DNA of 64,000 nt from Microbacterium capsulatum (GCF_030865425.1 NZ_JAVFCB010000001.1:1-64000); one strand, 5' to 3'. Shown: positions 15,266 through 24,264, numbered from the stretch's first letter. Numbers and translations are program-made. Notes: a model not told the origin generated them from the sequence alone.

Positions 15266-16045
15266 ATGCGTGACAGACGAGCAGTGGTGACCGGCGCGAG
15301 CACCGGGATCGGCGAGGCGGCGGTGCGGGCTCTGCGCGCCGGCGGATGGGATGTCGTGGGCGTCGCCCGGCGCGAGGACCGGCTGCAGGCGCTCGCCGCG
15401 GAGACCGGTTCCACCGCGTACGCGGCCGACCTCACGGATCCGGAGCAGATCGAGGGGCTCGTCGCGCATCTCGCGGCGACCGGGCCCGTGCACGCGCTCG
15501 TGCACGTCGCCGGCGGCGCACGGGGCACCGACCGGGTCGAGGACGGATCCGTCGCGCACTGGCGCTGGATGTACGAGGCGAACGTGCTCGCCGTGCAGCA
15601 GCTCACCGCGGCGCTGCTGCCGCAGCTGCGCGCCGCCGCCGTGGGCGGCCACGCCGACCTCCTCTTCCTCACCTCGGTCGCCGCCCGCAATGCCTACCCC
15701 GGGGGCGGCGGCTACAACGCGGCGAAGGCGGCGGAGGCGATGATCCCGCAGGTGCTGCGGCTGGAGCTGCACGGCGAACCGATCCGGATCACCGAGATCG
15801 CGCCGGGCCTCGTGCACACCGAGGAGTTCGCGCTGCGGCGCCTGGGCGGCGACGTCGCGGCGGCGGAGGCCGTGTACGCCGGCGTCGAGGAGCCCCTCGT
15901 CGCCGAGGACGTCGCCGACGTCATCGCCTACGCGCTCAACGCGCCGCGGCACGTCAACCTCGATCTCATCGTGATCCGCCCGGTGGCCCAGGCCGCCTCG
16001 CACCTGCTCACCCGCGGGCCGCTCCGCCCGCGCGGGGAGGACTGA
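15266..16045 (+). CDS. Short-chain dehydrogenase/reductase
   Basis: A 259-residue classical SDR with the cofactor motif TGASTGIGEAAV (residues 9-20), an ADLTDPEQ acidic segment, a Ser in FLTSVAARNAYP, and the catalytic YNAAK (about 151-155). PGLVHTEEFALRRLGGD follows, as in the YdfG/serine 3-dehydrogenase-like subgroup, suggesting an NADP-dependent hydroxy-acid or 3-hydroxyacyl dehydrogenase. The exact substrate cannot be told. It starts an apparent operon with the S51-like peptidase, ung and GNAT genes, divergent from metY. Confidence 0.88.
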   Translation: MRDRRAVVTGASTGIGEAAVRALRAGGWDVVGVARREDRLQALAAETGSTAYAADLTDPEQIEGLVAHLAATGPVHALVHVAGGARGTDRVEDGSVAHWRWMYEANVLAVQQLTAALLPQLRAAAVGGHADLLFLTSVAARNAYPGGGGYNAAKAAEAMIPQVLRLELHGEPIRITEIAPGLVHTEEFALRRLGGDVAAAEAVYAGVEEPLVAEDVADVIAYALNAPRHVNLDLIVIRPVAQAASHLLTRGPLRPRGED

Positions 16046-16047
16046 CC

Positions 16048-16770
16048 GTGGGCGTCCACCTCGTCGGCGGAGGGCTGGGCCGCTCCGCCTTCGCGCCCTT
16101 CACGGCCGAGGCCGTCGCCCGGGCGCAGGCGCAGGGCGCCGGACGACCGGTCGTCGTGGTCGTCACGGTGCGCGAGGACGCGTCCACCGGGCACGCCCGT
16201 GACCTCGTCGCCGCGCTCACCGCCGACGACGCGGTCCCGGTCGATGCCCGGATCGTCGCGGTCGGGGAGGGCGACCACGTCTCGCCCGCGGTGTTCGACG
16301 GCGCGCATGCGATCGTCATCGGCGGCGGCCTGACGCCGGCGTATCACGACGCCCTCGAGGGGTGCTACGACGCCATCCGGACGGCGGTCGGCGCGGGCAC
16401 CCCGTACCTCGGCTTCTCCGCGGGTGCCATGATCGCCGCCGAGCGTGCGATCCTCGGCGGCTGGCGGATCGGCGGCGTCGTGGTCGCACCCGAGGGGACG
16501 GCGGAGGACCTCGACGAGGTCACCGTGGTCGCCGGGATCGGGCTGGTCGACGTGTCGATCGACGTGCACGCGGCGCAGTGGGGCACGCTGTCCCGGCTGA
16601 TCGCCGCCACGGAGGCCGGCGCGGTCGACGGCGGCCTCGGCCTGGACGAGAGCACCGCCCTGATCGCCGGCCCGGACGGGCCGCGGATCGCGGGCGAGGG
16701 CAGTGTCTGGCGCGTCATCCCGGGGGCCGACGGCCGCGTCGAGGTCTCCAGCGACCGGGCCGGCGCCTGA
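16048..16770 (+). CDS. Peptidase S51/cyanophycinase-like protein
   Basis: A 240-residue protein starting at GTG with GGGGAGG upstream (16033-16039). [17 protein letters not shown] and the nucleophile elbow [13 protein letters not shown] (Ser at about 132) match the class-I-glutamine-amidotransferase-like fold of peptidase family S51. [20 protein letters not shown] supplies the conserved His region. These enzymes cleave aspartyl or cyanophycin-like peptides. The target here is unknown. Its stop overlaps the ung start (TGATG). Confidence 0.75.
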   Translation: MGVHLVGGGLGRSAFAPFTAEAVARAQAQGAGRPVVVVVTVREDASTGHARDLVAALTADDAVPVDARIVAVGEGDHVSPAVFDGAHAIVIGGGLTPAYHDALEGCYDAIRTAVGAGTPYLGFSAGAMIAAERAILGGWRIGGVVVAPEGTAEDLDEVTVVAGIGLVDVSIDVHAAQWGTLSRLIAATEAGAVDGGLGLDESTALIAGPDGPRIAGEGSVWRVIPGADGRVEVSSDRAGA

Positions 16771-17459
16771 TGCCAAAATCGCTGACCGAGCTCGCGGCCG
16801 AGGGACGGATGGACGCCGGGTGGGCCGAAGCGCTCGCGCCGGCAGGGGAGCTCATCGCCGAGCTCGGCGACCGGCTGCGCGCGGAGAACGCCGCCGGCCA
16901 CGGCTATCTGCCCGCGGGCGCGAACGTGCTGCGCGCGTTCTCCCGCCCGCTCGCCGACGTCAAGGTCCTCATCGTCGGGCAGGATCCGTATCCGACCCCC
17001 GGCCACGCCATCGGGCTCTCCTTCGCGGTGGACCGCGCCGTGCGCCCGCTGCCGCGCAGCCTCGGCAACATCTACCGCGAGCTGGAGAGCGACCTCGGCA
17101 TCCCGCCCGCCGCGCACGGCGACCTGTCCGCGTGGAGCGACCAGGGCGTCATGCTGCTGAACAGGGTGCTCACGGTGCGCCCCGGCACCCCGGCCTCGCA
17201 CCGCGGCTGGGGCTGGGAGAAGGTCACCGAGCTCGCCATCCGCGCCCTCGTGGCCCGGGACGCGCCGCTCGTGGCGATCCTCTGGGGCCGCGACGCCGAC
17301 GGGCTGCGGCCGCTGCTCGGCACGACGCCGGTGATCGCGTCGGCGCACCCCTCGCCGCTGTCCGCGAGCCGCGGGTTCTTCGGATCCCGTCCGTTCTCCC
17401 GTGCCAACACCCTGCTCGAGGAGCAGGGCGCCACCCCCGTCGACTGGAGGATCGCATGA
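16770..17459 (+). CDS. ung: Uracil-DNA glycosylase, family 1
   Basis: A 229-residue UNG. Motif [17 protein letters not shown] (residues about 71-86) has the catalytic Asp and the Tyr that blocks thymine. [16 protein letters not shown] follows. Motif [19 protein letters not shown] (about 193-210) contains the catalytic His and the Leu that replaces the flipped base. It removes uracil from DNA in base excision repair. It starts on the overlapping A of the previous stop and overlaps the next gene by ATGA, so it is tightly coupled within the SDR operon. Confidence 0.97.
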   Translation: MPKSLTELAAEGRMDAGWAEALAPAGELIAELGDRLRAENAAGHGYLPAGANVLRAFSRPLADVKVLIVGQDPYPTPGHAIGLSFAVDRAVRPLPRSLGNIYRELESDLGIPPAAHGDLSAWSDQGVMLLNRVLTVRPGTPASHRGWGWEKVTELAIRALVARDAPLVAILWGRDADGLRPLLGTTPVIASAHPSPLSASRGFFGSRPFSRANTLLEEQGATPVDWRIA

Positions 17460-17959
17460 GCGGCATCCGCACCGTGGTCGAGGCGGATCTGCCCGCCGTC
17501 CGCGACATCTACAACCACTACGTGCGCAGCTCGACCGTCACGTTCGACGAGGACGAGTCCGACCTCGCGTTCTGGGAGCACAAGCGCGACGTGCTGTCGG
17601 TCGCAGGCCTGCCGTTCCTCGTCGCGGTCGACGACGTCGATGTCGTGCTCGGCTACGCGCTCGTGCAGCACTGGCGGGACAAGTCCGCGTACCGGTTCAG
17701 CGTGGAGAACTCGATCTACCTGGCGCCCGGTGCCGCCGGCCGGGGTCTCGGCAAGGCGCTGCTGGAGGCCCTGCTGACGGAGTCGACCAAGGCCGGCGTC
17801 CGCGAGATCATCGCCGTGATCGAGCCGACCGCGGCGACCGCGTCGATCGCCCTGCACCGCCGCTACGGCTTCGTCGACGCGGGGCACCTGCGCAATGTCG
17901 GCATCAAGTTCGGCCGCTCGCTGGACGTGCTGTTCCTGCAGAAGTCGCTCGAGTCCTGA
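17456..17959 (+). CDS. GNAT N-acetyltransferase, phosphinothricin/YncA-like
   Basis: A 167-residue acetyltransferase. The N-terminus ([20 protein letters not shown], split over the first 30 residues) and the acetyl-CoA loop [17 protein letters not shown] (about 94-110) resemble the PAT/YncA group, which acetylate small amines such as phosphinothricin or methionine derivatives. [22 protein letters not shown] (read in two parts) is the typical C-terminal GNAT end. It is ATGA-coupled to ung. The acceptor is unknown. Confidence 0.85.
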   Translation: MSGIRTVVEADLPAVRDIYNHYVRSSTVTFDEDESDLAFWEHKRDVLSVAGLPFLVAVDDVDVVLGYALVQHWRDKSAYRFSVENSIYLAPGAAGRGLGKALLEALLTESTKAGVREIIAVIEPTAATASIALHRRYGFVDAGHLRNVGIKFGRSLDVLFLQKSLES

Positions 17960-17967
17960 GCTGTGGA

Positions 17968-17993
17968 CCGGCTCTCGGCTCAGCGGGAGCCGG
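17968..17993. terminator. Hairpin between convergent GNAT and ABC ATPase genes
   Basis: Seven-bp arms CCGGCTC (17968-17974) and GAGCCGG (17987-17993). The hairpin overlaps the ATPase stop codon and could serve both directions. Confidence 0.4.
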
Positions 17994-18858
17994 GGATGAC
18001 CGGGATCGCGGCGAGGAGCTGCTTCGTGTAGTCCTGCGCGGGCCGGTGCAGCACGCGCGCGGTGGGGCCGTGTTCGACGATCCGGCCGTCCTTCATCACG
18101 GCGACGTCGTCGCACAGGTTCTGCACGACGCCGATGTCGTGCGAGACGAGGACCAGGGTCAGCCCGTCGGCGCGGAGCTCGCGCAGCAGGTCCAGGATCT
18201 GCGCGCGCACCGTGACGTCGAGGGCGGACAGCGGCTCGTCGCCGACCAGGATCCGGGGGCGGTGCGCGATCGCGCGGGCCAGGGCGATCCGCTGCCGCTG
18301 CCCGCCGGAGAACTCGTGCGGGTATCGCGCGGCCATCGCGGGCTCGAGGCCGACCTGCGCGAGCACCTCGGCCACGCGTGCCCGGTGGTCGCCGTCGATC
18401 CGCAGCGCGCGCAGCGGCTCCGACACGATCCGCTGGACGGACTGGCGCGGATCCAGCGACGCGTACGGATCCTGGAACACCAGCCCGGTCTGCCGGCGCA
18501 GCCAGTGCAGCGCGCGCGCCGACGCCCTCGCGTCGACCGCGCGGCCGGCGACCTCGACCGACCCCGCCGTCGGACGGTCGAGGCCCAGCAGCAGCCGGAT
18601 CAGCGTGGACTTGCCAGAGCCCGACTCGCCGATCACGCCGAGCGCGGATCCCTCCGCGATGTCGAGGTCCGCATCGTCCAGGGCGACCGTGCGGGAGCGG
18701 GGGCCGCCCCACGCCCCATTCCCGCCGTCGCTCGGCGCCGCCCGGAGCCTCTGGGGCGCGTGGGCCCGGCCCAGGGACCGGGGGTGGACGTACTCGCGCC
18801 GCAGGCCTCGGGCCCGGATGAGGGGCTCGGCGACCGGGTGCGGCTTCGCAGCGCTCAT
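17980..18858 (-). CDS. Peptide-type ABC transporter ATPase (DppF/OppF-like) carrying a repeat-encoded insert
   Basis: A 292-residue ATPase. Walker A GESGSGKST (about 75-83), Q-loop TGLVFQDPYASLDPRQ, signature FSGGQRQRIALARA and Walker B ILVGDEPLSALDV are all present. The C-terminus carries HRPAQDYTKQLLAAIP, the OppF/DppF tail. Residues about 26-52, between REYVHP and TVALDD, are encoded by a dispersed repeat (18704-18782) whose other copy is intergenic at 10997. The insert lies where the family has a variable N-terminal linker, so ATPase function may be retained. It overlaps the upstream ATPase by ATGA and is the last gene of the operon. Confidence 0.93.
   Translation of the reverse strand: MSAAKPHPVAEPLIRARGLRREYVHPRSLGRAHAPQRLRAAPSDGGNGAWGGPRSRTVALDDADLDIAEGSALGVIGESGSGKSTLIRLLLGLDRPTAGSVEVAGRAVDARASARALHWLRRQTGLVFQDPYASLDPRQSVQRIVSEPLRALRIDGDHRARVAEVLAQVGLEPAMAARYPHEFSGGQRQRIALARAIAHRPRILVGDEPLSALDVTVRAQILDLLRELRADGLTLVLVSHDIGVVQNLCDDVAVMKDGRIVEHGPTARVLHRPAQDYTKQLLAAIPVIPGSR
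18704..18782 (-). repeat. Dispersed repeat, copy B (inside an ABC ATPase gene)
   Basis: The reverse complement aligns with 10997-11075 over about 78 nt with about eight substitutions and one 1-nt indel. It is read in frame as roughly residues 26-52 of the ATPase. The indel between copies would change the frame, so only some versions are tolerated in coding sequence. Confidence 0.8.
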
Positions 18859-19643
18859 GCCTGATCCTCCCCGCGCCAGAGCGTCGCCGTCGCGTCCCGG
18901 AGCAGGCCCTGCGTGATCGGCGATGCCGGCGCCGTCAGCAGGCCCTCCAGAGGCCCGGACTCGACGACCCGGCCGTCCGCGAGGACGACGCCGTGGGTCG
19001 CGACCTGGGCGAGCACGGCCAGGTCGTGCGTGATGAACACGAGCGACATACCGCCGGATTCGACGAGCGACAGCAGCAGCCGCAGCACGCCGGCCTGGAT
19101 CGTCACGTCCAGGGCCGTCGTCGGCTCGTCGGCGATGAGCAGCCGCGGGCGGGCGGCGAGGGCCATCGCGATCGCGGCGCGCTGGCGCTGGCCGCCGGAG
19201 AGCTGGTGGGGGTAGCGGTCCACGATCCGCTCCGGGTCCGGCAGCGAGACGCGGCCGGCCTCGGCCACGGCGCGGGCGTGGGCCGCGCGGCGGTCGATGC
19301 GCTCGTGGATCCGCACGGCCTCCGCGATCTGCCGGCCGATCGTGCGGATCGGGTTCAGCGCGGTGCGCGGCTCCTGGAACACCATGCCGATCTCGTTCCC
19401 GCGGATCCGGGCGAGCTCGCGATCCGGGATCCCGAGGATCTCCCGGCCGTTCCAGCGGACGCTGCCGGTCGCCGCGGCGCCGTCGGGGAGCAGCCCCATG
19501 AGCGCGAGTGCGGTGAGCGACTTGCCGGATCCGGACTCGCCGATGAGGCCGACACGGGCGCCGTCGGGGACGGCGAAGGAGATGCCGTCGACGACGCGCC
19601 GGCCATCGATCTCGATGACGAGATCCGTCACGTCGAGGCTCAT
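18855..19643 (-). CDS. Peptide-type ABC transporter ATPase (DppD/OppD-like)
   Basis: A 262-residue ATPase with Walker A GESGSGKSLTALAL (about 34-47), Q-loop MVFQEPRTALNPIRTIG, signature LSGGQRQRAAIAMAL and Walker B LLIADEPTTALDVTIQ, followed by FITHDLAVLAQ. It pairs with the downstream ATPase to drive the two permeases. It is about 60 residues shorter than many OppD proteins and lacks most of their cysteine-containing C-terminal extension. It overlaps the permease gene upstream by ATGA (19640-19643). Confidence 0.93.
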   Translation of the reverse strand: MSLDVTDLVIEIDGRRVVDGISFAVPDGARVGLIGESGSGKSLTALALMGLLPDGAAATGSVRWNGREILGIPDRELARIRGNEIGMVFQEPRTALNPIRTIGRQIAEAVRIHERIDRRAAHARAVAEAGRVSLPDPERIVDRYPHQLSGGQRQRAAIAMALAARPRLLIADEPTTALDVTIQAGVLRLLLSLVESGGMSLVFITHDLAVLAQVATHGVVLADGRVVESGPLEGLLTAPASPITQGLLRDATATLWRGEDQA

Positions 19644-20548
19644 GCGGTCACCTCCGGCGGAGGCACGGGGCCGGTGCGCGGCTCGCCGGCGGGTCGTCTC
19701 CCGGCGCCGCGGAGCGTGGGATCCGTGGCGTCGCGCAGCGCGTCGCCGAGCAGGTTGAAGGCGAGCACCGTGATCGTGATCGCGAGCCCGGGCCAGACCA
19801 CCGAGAGCGGGTGGATCTGGATGTAGCGCTGCAGATCCGCGAGCAAGATCCCCCAGGACGGGTCGACGACGGAGGCGCCGAAGCCGAGGTACGACAGCCC
19901 CGCCTCGGCGAGCACGGCGGTCGCCATCGCCCAGGAGAGCTGCACGATGAACACCGGCGCGATGTTCGGCAGCAGGTGCTGCACGAGGTTCTGCACGGGG
20001 CTCAGGCCCGCCGCTCGCCCCGCCACGACGAAGTCGCTCTGCTGCACGCGGCGCAGCTCGGGGCGCGTCACCCGCGCCACGTTGACGCCGAAGCCGATGC
20101 CGACCGCCCACACGACGACCCAGAGCGACCCGCCGCGCACGGTCGAGATGAGCATCGCGATGATCAGCACGGGGAAGGCGATCAGCACGTCCACGAACAC
20201 GGCGACCGCCTCGCGCACCCAGCGCGCGGTGAGCGCGCCCAGTGCGCCGAGCGCGATCCCGATCGCGGTGGCGACCACGCCCGCACCGGCGGCCACGAGC
20301 ACGGTGGTGCGCGAGCCCGCCATGATCAGGCTGAGGATGTCGCGACCGGTCAGATCGGTGCCCAGCAGATGCGGCCAGCTCGGCGGCAGCCACCGCGAGA
20401 CGACGTCGGTCGCACGCGGGTCGAACGGCGTCCAGAACAGCGACACGAGGGCGGTCAGCAGGATCACGGCGATCACGATCACGCCGAATCCTCCGGCGCC
20501 GGAGGAGACGAGACGACGCCCCTTCGACGGGCTCAGGGACCGGGTCAT
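19640..20548 (-). CDS. Peptide-type ABC permease (DppC/OppC-like) with repeat-derived N-terminus
   Basis: A 302-residue permease with a hydrophobic segment at about 21-42, then PHLLGTDLTGRDILS, the hallmark of OppC/DppC proteins, five further membrane segments, and the EAA-type loop GRAAGLSPVQNLVQHLLPNI that docks on the ATPases. It moves peptide-like solutes inward. The first residues MTRSLSPSKG are encoded by a short dispersed repeat (20520-20541). It overlaps the upstream permease gene by ATGA. Confidence 0.93.
   Translation of the reverse strand: MTRSLSPSKGRRLVSSGAGGFGVIVIAVILLTALVSLFWTPFDPRATDVVSRWLPPSWPHLLGTDLTGRDILSLIMAGSRTTVLVAAGAGVVATAIGIALGALGALTARWVREAVAVFVDVLIAFPVLIIAMLISTVRGGSLWVVVWAVGIGFGVNVARVTRPELRRVQQSDFVVAGRAAGLSPVQNLVQHLLPNIAPVFIVQLSWAMATAVLAEAGLSYLGFGASVVDPSWGILLADLQRYIQIHPLSVVWPGLAITITVLAFNLLGDALRDATDPTLRGAGRRPAGEPRTGPVPPPEVTA
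20520..20541 (-). repeat. Short dispersed repeat at the start of the OppC-like gene
   Basis: The plus strand reads CCCTTCGAC...CAGGGACC over 22 nt, a motif I recall as recurring in high-GC genomes. It supplies codons 3-10 of the permease. Its GGTCCCTGAGCC end also begins repeat copy A at about 11000. Confidence 0.6.
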
Positions 20549-21498
20549 TCCTCGGCCTCCCGCTGCCGGGGGTCGATCGCGCGGTGCACGAGGTCGACCA
20601 CGAAGCCGATGATGAGCACCATCCCGGTGAGCACGAGCAGCTCGCCCTGCACCTTCACGAGGTCGCGGGTGCCGACGTCGGCGACGAGCATCCGCCCGAT
20701 CCCGGGCAGCGTGAACAGCTGCTCCACGACCACCGATCCCACGATGATCCCGGCCACCTGGATGCCGAGCACGGTGACGATCGAGAGCCCGACGGCCGGC
20801 AGCCCGTGCTGGATCAGCGCCCGGTTGCGGGTCAGCCCCTTGGCGGCGGCGGTGCGCACGAAGTCCTGCCCGGCGGCCTGCAGGGTGGCGCTGCGCACGA
20901 AGCGGAGCAGCAGCGCGCCCTCGACGACGCCGATCGTGAGGGCGGGCAGGAGCAGCGCCTGCAGCGCGGCGCCGGGGTCGGCCCAGCCGTCGCGCGGGAA
21001 GCCCTGTGCGGGCAGCCAGCCGAGCCAGACCGCGAACACCACGACGAGCATCATGCCCGCCCACACCACGGGCACCGCGGCGATCGCCTGCGCGGCGACG
21101 TTCAGGGCGGTGCCGGCGACGCGTCCGCGCAGCATCGCGGATCCGATCCCGAGGGGCACGGCGATGAGCAGCGCGATGAGCAGCGACATCGTCGCGAGCG
21201 GGACCGTCACCTGCCCCTTCTGCGCGAGCTCCGCGGCGACCGAGGCGCCGTTCAGCTGCGAGACGCCGAGGTCGCCGCGCAGCACGCCGCCGATCCAGGA
21301 CAGGTACTGCACGATCAGCGGCTGGTCGAGGCCGAGCGCCGTGCGGATCGCGTCGACCTGCGCGGGGGTGGCCTTGTCGCCGGCGAGCAGCTGCGCCACG
21401 TCGCCGGGGAAGACCCGCAGGGCGAGGAAGATCAGCGCGCTCGCGACGAGGAGCCCTGCGATGAGCAGGGCTCCTCGGACGAGCGCGTAGCGGAGCAC
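20545..21498 (-). CDS. Peptide-type ABC permease (DppB/OppB-like)
   Basis: A 317-residue permease. The N-terminal helix LIAGLLVASALIFLALRVFPGD and LGLDQPLIVQYLSWIGGVLRGDLG (in two parts) are characteristic of OppB/DppB proteins. The EAA loop RTAAAKGLTRNRALIQHGLP and the C-terminal segment LTGMVLIIGFVVDLVHRAIDPR complete the family pattern of six membrane spans. It lies between the binding-protein gene (14 nt away) and the ATGA-coupled second permease. Confidence 0.94.
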   Translation of the reverse strand: MLRYALVRGALLIAGLLVASALIFLALRVFPGDVAQLLAGDKATPAQVDAIRTALGLDQPLIVQYLSWIGGVLRGDLGVSQLNGASVAAELAQKGQVTVPLATMSLLIALLIAVPLGIGSAMLRGRVAGTALNVAAQAIAAVPVVWAGMMLVVVFAVWLGWLPAQGFPRDGWADPGAALQALLLPALTIGVVEGALLLRFVRSATLQAAGQDFVRTAAAKGLTRNRALIQHGLPAVGLSIVTVLGIQVAGIIVGSVVVEQLFTLPGIGRMLVADVGTRDLVKVQGELLVLTGMVLIIGFVVDLVHRAIDPRQREAEE

Positions 21499-21511
21499 GG
21501 GTGCGCGCGGA

Positions 21512-23050
21512 CTACTTCGTGACCGTCACGCCGTGCAGGTCGAGCCGCGAGTTGATCGAGTCCTGCGGGAACCCGTCCACGCCCGGACGCACCGCGGTGA
21601 TGGTCTGGTCCTCGTAGAGCCAGTCCGCCGCGGCGTCCTTCGCGACGATCTCCGCCGCCTGGGAGAGCAGGTCCGCCGACTTCTTCGGATCGAGCTCGGT
21701 CTGCGACTGGGTGTACAGCTTCTGCACCTGCGGGTTGTCGTAGCCGAAGTAGTACTTCGGGTTCGCGAAGTTGCCGAAGTCGCGCGGCTCGACGTGCAGC
21801 ACGAAGCTCAGGTCGTAGTCGTGCTTGGTGAACACGGTGTCGAGCCAGGCCGGGAACTCCACGGAGTTCACCTTCAGCGTCACGCCGACCTTCTTGAAGT
21901 CGCTCGTGAGCAGCTGCGGGACCGTCGAGCCGTAGAACGACGGGATCGTGAGGGTCAGCGTCAGATTCTCCTGCCCGGCCGACTTGAGCAGCGTCTTGGC
22001 CTTCTCCGGGTCGTAGGGGGCGGTCGAGGAGAGGTCCTTGTAGCCGGGATCGAGCTGCGGGATCGGACCGTACATGGTGGTGCCCGCGCCGCGAGCGGCG
22101 ATGATCGCCTTGTGGTCGATCGCGAGGCGCAGCGCCTCCCGCACGCGCTGGTCGTTGAGCGGCGCCCTGGTGTTGTTGAACGCCAGCGTGCCCTTGTCGG
22201 TGGTCCGGCCCGTCGTGAGGGCGAACCTGCCGCCCTTGTCGAGCTGCGGCGCGAGGTTCGGGTCGACCGCCGTGAGCACGTCCAGGGTGCCGTCGAGGGC
22301 GGCGTTGACACCCGCGGTGAAGTCGGGGATGTAGTCGAAGACGATCGTCTTGACGCCCGCCTTCTCACCCCAGTACTTGTCGTTGCGGGCGAACGTGAGC
22401 GAGCTGCCCTTGTTCCACTTCTGCAGCGTGAACGGGCCCGTGCCGTTCTCCGCGGACTGCAGGTCGGTCGGGCCGCCCTTCTGGAAGATCAGGCCGGCGT
22501 GGCCGGTGAGGCTGAACAGGAAGTTCTGGCTGGGCGCGGCGAGCGTGACGACGACGGTCTTGTCGTCCTTCGCGGTGATCGAGGCGACGCCGGCGAGGTC
22601 GGCGTGCCCCTGCACGGTGGCGTCGTCCTTCGCGGTCTGCAGCGAGGAGACCACGTCGGCCGCGGTGAGCGCGGCGCCGTCGTGGAAGGCGATGCCGTCG
22701 TGCAGCACGAACGTGTAGGTGAGGCCGTCGGCCGACACCTCGTGGCTCTTCGCGAGACGGTCCACGATCCTGTCGTCCTGCGTGCGGCTGACCAGGCCCT
22801 CGTAGATGTTGTCGACGAGCACCTGCTCGAGCGCGGCGCCCGCCGTGTGCCGGATGTCGAGGCTCGTCGGCTCGAGCACGAGACCGACGGTGAGCGTGGC
22901 GTTCTGGTCGGGCCTGCCGGTCGCGGCGGGCTTCGCGGGCGCGGACGGGGAGCACGCCGCGAGCAGCAGCGATGCGGCGGTCAGCGCGGCGATCAGGGCG
23001 AGACCGGAACGGCGACGGATCCTCGACGTCGCGGCGTGCGTGCGGTGCAT
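21512..23050 (-). CDS. ABC transporter substrate-binding lipoprotein, family 5
   Basis: A 512-residue binding protein. A basic N-terminus, a hydrophobic stretch and the lipobox LLLAACS (Cys at about 33) mark a lipoprotein anchored on the outer face of the membrane. The mature part matches SBP_bac_5: LTVGLVLEPTSLDIRHTAG, GLTYTFVLHDGIAFHDGAALTAADV (in two parts), and the long two-lobe domain. It delivers peptides, nickel chelates or similar ligands to the permeases encoded downstream. Which ligand cannot be told. It is the first gene of a five-gene operon. AGAGGA lies upstream of the ATG. Confidence 0.93.
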   Translation of the reverse strand: MHRTHAATSRIRRRSGLALIAALTAASLLLAACSPSAPAKPAATGRPDQNATLTVGLVLEPTSLDIRHTAGAALEQVLVDNIYEGLVSRTQDDRIVDRLAKSHEVSADGLTYTFVLHDGIAFHDGAALTAADVVSSLQTAKDDATVQGHADLAGVASITAKDDKTVVVTLAAPSQNFLFSLTGHAGLIFQKGGPTDLQSAENGTGPFTLQKWNKGSSLTFARNDKYWGEKAGVKTIVFDYIPDFTAGVNAALDGTLDVLTAVDPNLAPQLDKGGRFALTTGRTTDKGTLAFNNTRAPLNDQRVREALRLAIDHKAIIAARGAGTTMYGPIPQLDPGYKDLSSTAPYDPEKAKTLLKSAGQENLTLTLTIPSFYGSTVPQLLTSDFKKVGVTLKVNSVEFPAWLDTVFTKHDYDLSFVLHVEPRDFGNFANPKYYFGYDNPQVQKLYTQSQTELDPKKSADLLSQAAEIVAKDAAADWLYEDQTITAVRPGVDGFPQDSINSRLDLHGVTVTK

Positions 23051-23095
23051 GAGGGGGATCCTCTCGGGTGCGATGGACGAGGTGCTGTGCGGTCG

Positions 23096-23101
23096 AGCCT
23101 A
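23096..23101 (-). promoter_or_regulatory. Predicted -10 box TAGGCT for the peptide ABC operon
   Basis: On the minus strand TAGGCT lies 45 nt upstream of the binding-protein ATG, giving a leader of about 40 nt with an AGAGGA ribosome-binding site. Confidence 0.5.
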
Positions 23102-23144
23102 GGGCTGCGGGGTCAGGTCGGGCGGCGCGGCGTGGAGCGCGCCG

Positions 23145-24086
23145 TCACAATCCGGGGGACCCGGTGTCGGCGGTCGTGCGGATGACGGCGGCCAGCGCCA
23201 CGGGAGAGGTCTCCTGCAGGTTGTGGCGGCCTTCCAGGCGGATCACGGTCGCGGCCGGCACGCGCTCCTCGAACACGCGCAGCGCCTCCTCGGAGACGAA
23301 TCCGTCGTCCGCGCGGACGAGGGTGAGCGGCGCCCGCACGACGGCGAGGTCGGCCCAGCCCGCCTCGCCGAGGATGGTGCGCGCGGAGAACGCGGAGGCG
23401 GCGTCGGCCGGGGCGTCGAGCAGGGAGGACGCGATGTGCGCGAAGTGGTGCTTCCACTCGACCCGGCCGTCCGGGCGCACGCGTGTGTTCAGGAAGACGC
23501 CGCGGACCGTGTTGTCCCGGTCGCCGCCGAAGCCGAACCTCTGGGCGCGATCGACGAGTTCGTCGCGGTCGGCGGCGTCGACGACCCGGTAGAACTCGCG
23601 GAGTGCGGTGGGGCCGCCGCTCTGATCGACGCCCGGGGTGATGTCGACGACGATCACGCTGAGCACGAGCCGCGGGGCGCGGGCCGCGACGGCGACGGCC
23701 GTGAGCCCGCCGAGGGACTGCCCGACGAGCACCTGCGGGCGGTCCGTCCAGGCGTGCAGCGCCTCGATGACGTCGGCGGCGAGCGTCCGCCCGGTGTAGT
23801 CCGCGTCATCGCGCCAGGAGGAGTCGCCGTGGCCCGCGAGGTCGATCGCCAGGGCCGGTCGCCCGAGCGCGAGCAGCGTGGTGTCCCAGGTGTGCGCGTT
23901 CAGGCCCGCGCCGTGCAGGAAGGTGATCTCGGGGGGAGCCTCGCCGATGCGCAGCGCGCTCAGCGTGCGGCCGTCGGAGAGGACGATCGAGATCCGTTCG
24001 ATCGCGGGGACGGGCACGCCGAGGGCCTTCGCCTGGCCGGGCAGGAAGGAGAACTCGGTGGTCTCTGCGGATGCGTGGTGGGACAC
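23145..24086 (-). CDS. Alpha/beta hydrolase
   Basis: A 313-residue hydrolase starting at GTG (24086). The oxyanion loop ITFLHGAGLNAHTWD, nucleophile elbow LVGQSLGGLTAVA (Ser at about 131) and final His region LEGRHNLQETSP form the catalytic triad pattern, with an Asp in LVRADDGFVSEE. It is cytoplasmic with no signal peptide. The family covers esterases, lactonases and haloalkane-type enzymes, so the substrate is open. GTG was chosen because the upstream in-frame extension is AT-rich and unlike coding sequence. Its 3' end is near the ABC operon promoter. Confidence 0.85.
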   Translation of the reverse strand: MSHHASAETTEFSFLPGQAKALGVPVPAIERISIVLSDGRTLSALRIGEAPPEITFLHGAGLNAHTWDTTLLALGRPALAIDLAGHGDSSWRDDADYTGRTLAADVIEALHAWTDRPQVLVGQSLGGLTAVAVAARAPRLVLSVIVVDITPGVDQSGGPTALREFYRVVDAADRDELVDRAQRFGFGGDRDNTVRGVFLNTRVRPDGRVEWKHHFAHIASSLLDAPADAASAFSARTILGEAGWADLAVVRAPLTLVRADDGFVSEEALRVFEERVPAATVIRLEGRHNLQETSPVALAAVIRTTADTGSPGL

Positions 24087-24252
24087 GCCTTCATTGTGCT
24101 CCTTTCCGCGGGTGGGGGCGCGAATTGGGAACAGAGAGTCATGCGGATGCCCGTGTCGGAGCATCGAAATGACTTGATGATCGCAATTCGGATTGTCCAA
24201 GTGATCTCCGTCTCTCCGGTGCCCCGACGGGGCCGGCCCCCCACCCGCTCGC

Positions 24253-24258
24253 TAGGCT
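24253..24258 (+). promoter_or_regulatory. Predicted leaderless -10 box TAGGCT
   Basis: TAGGCT lies 6 nt before the ATG at 24265 of the AhpD-like gene. Confidence 0.55.
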
Positions 24259-24264
24259 GATCGC

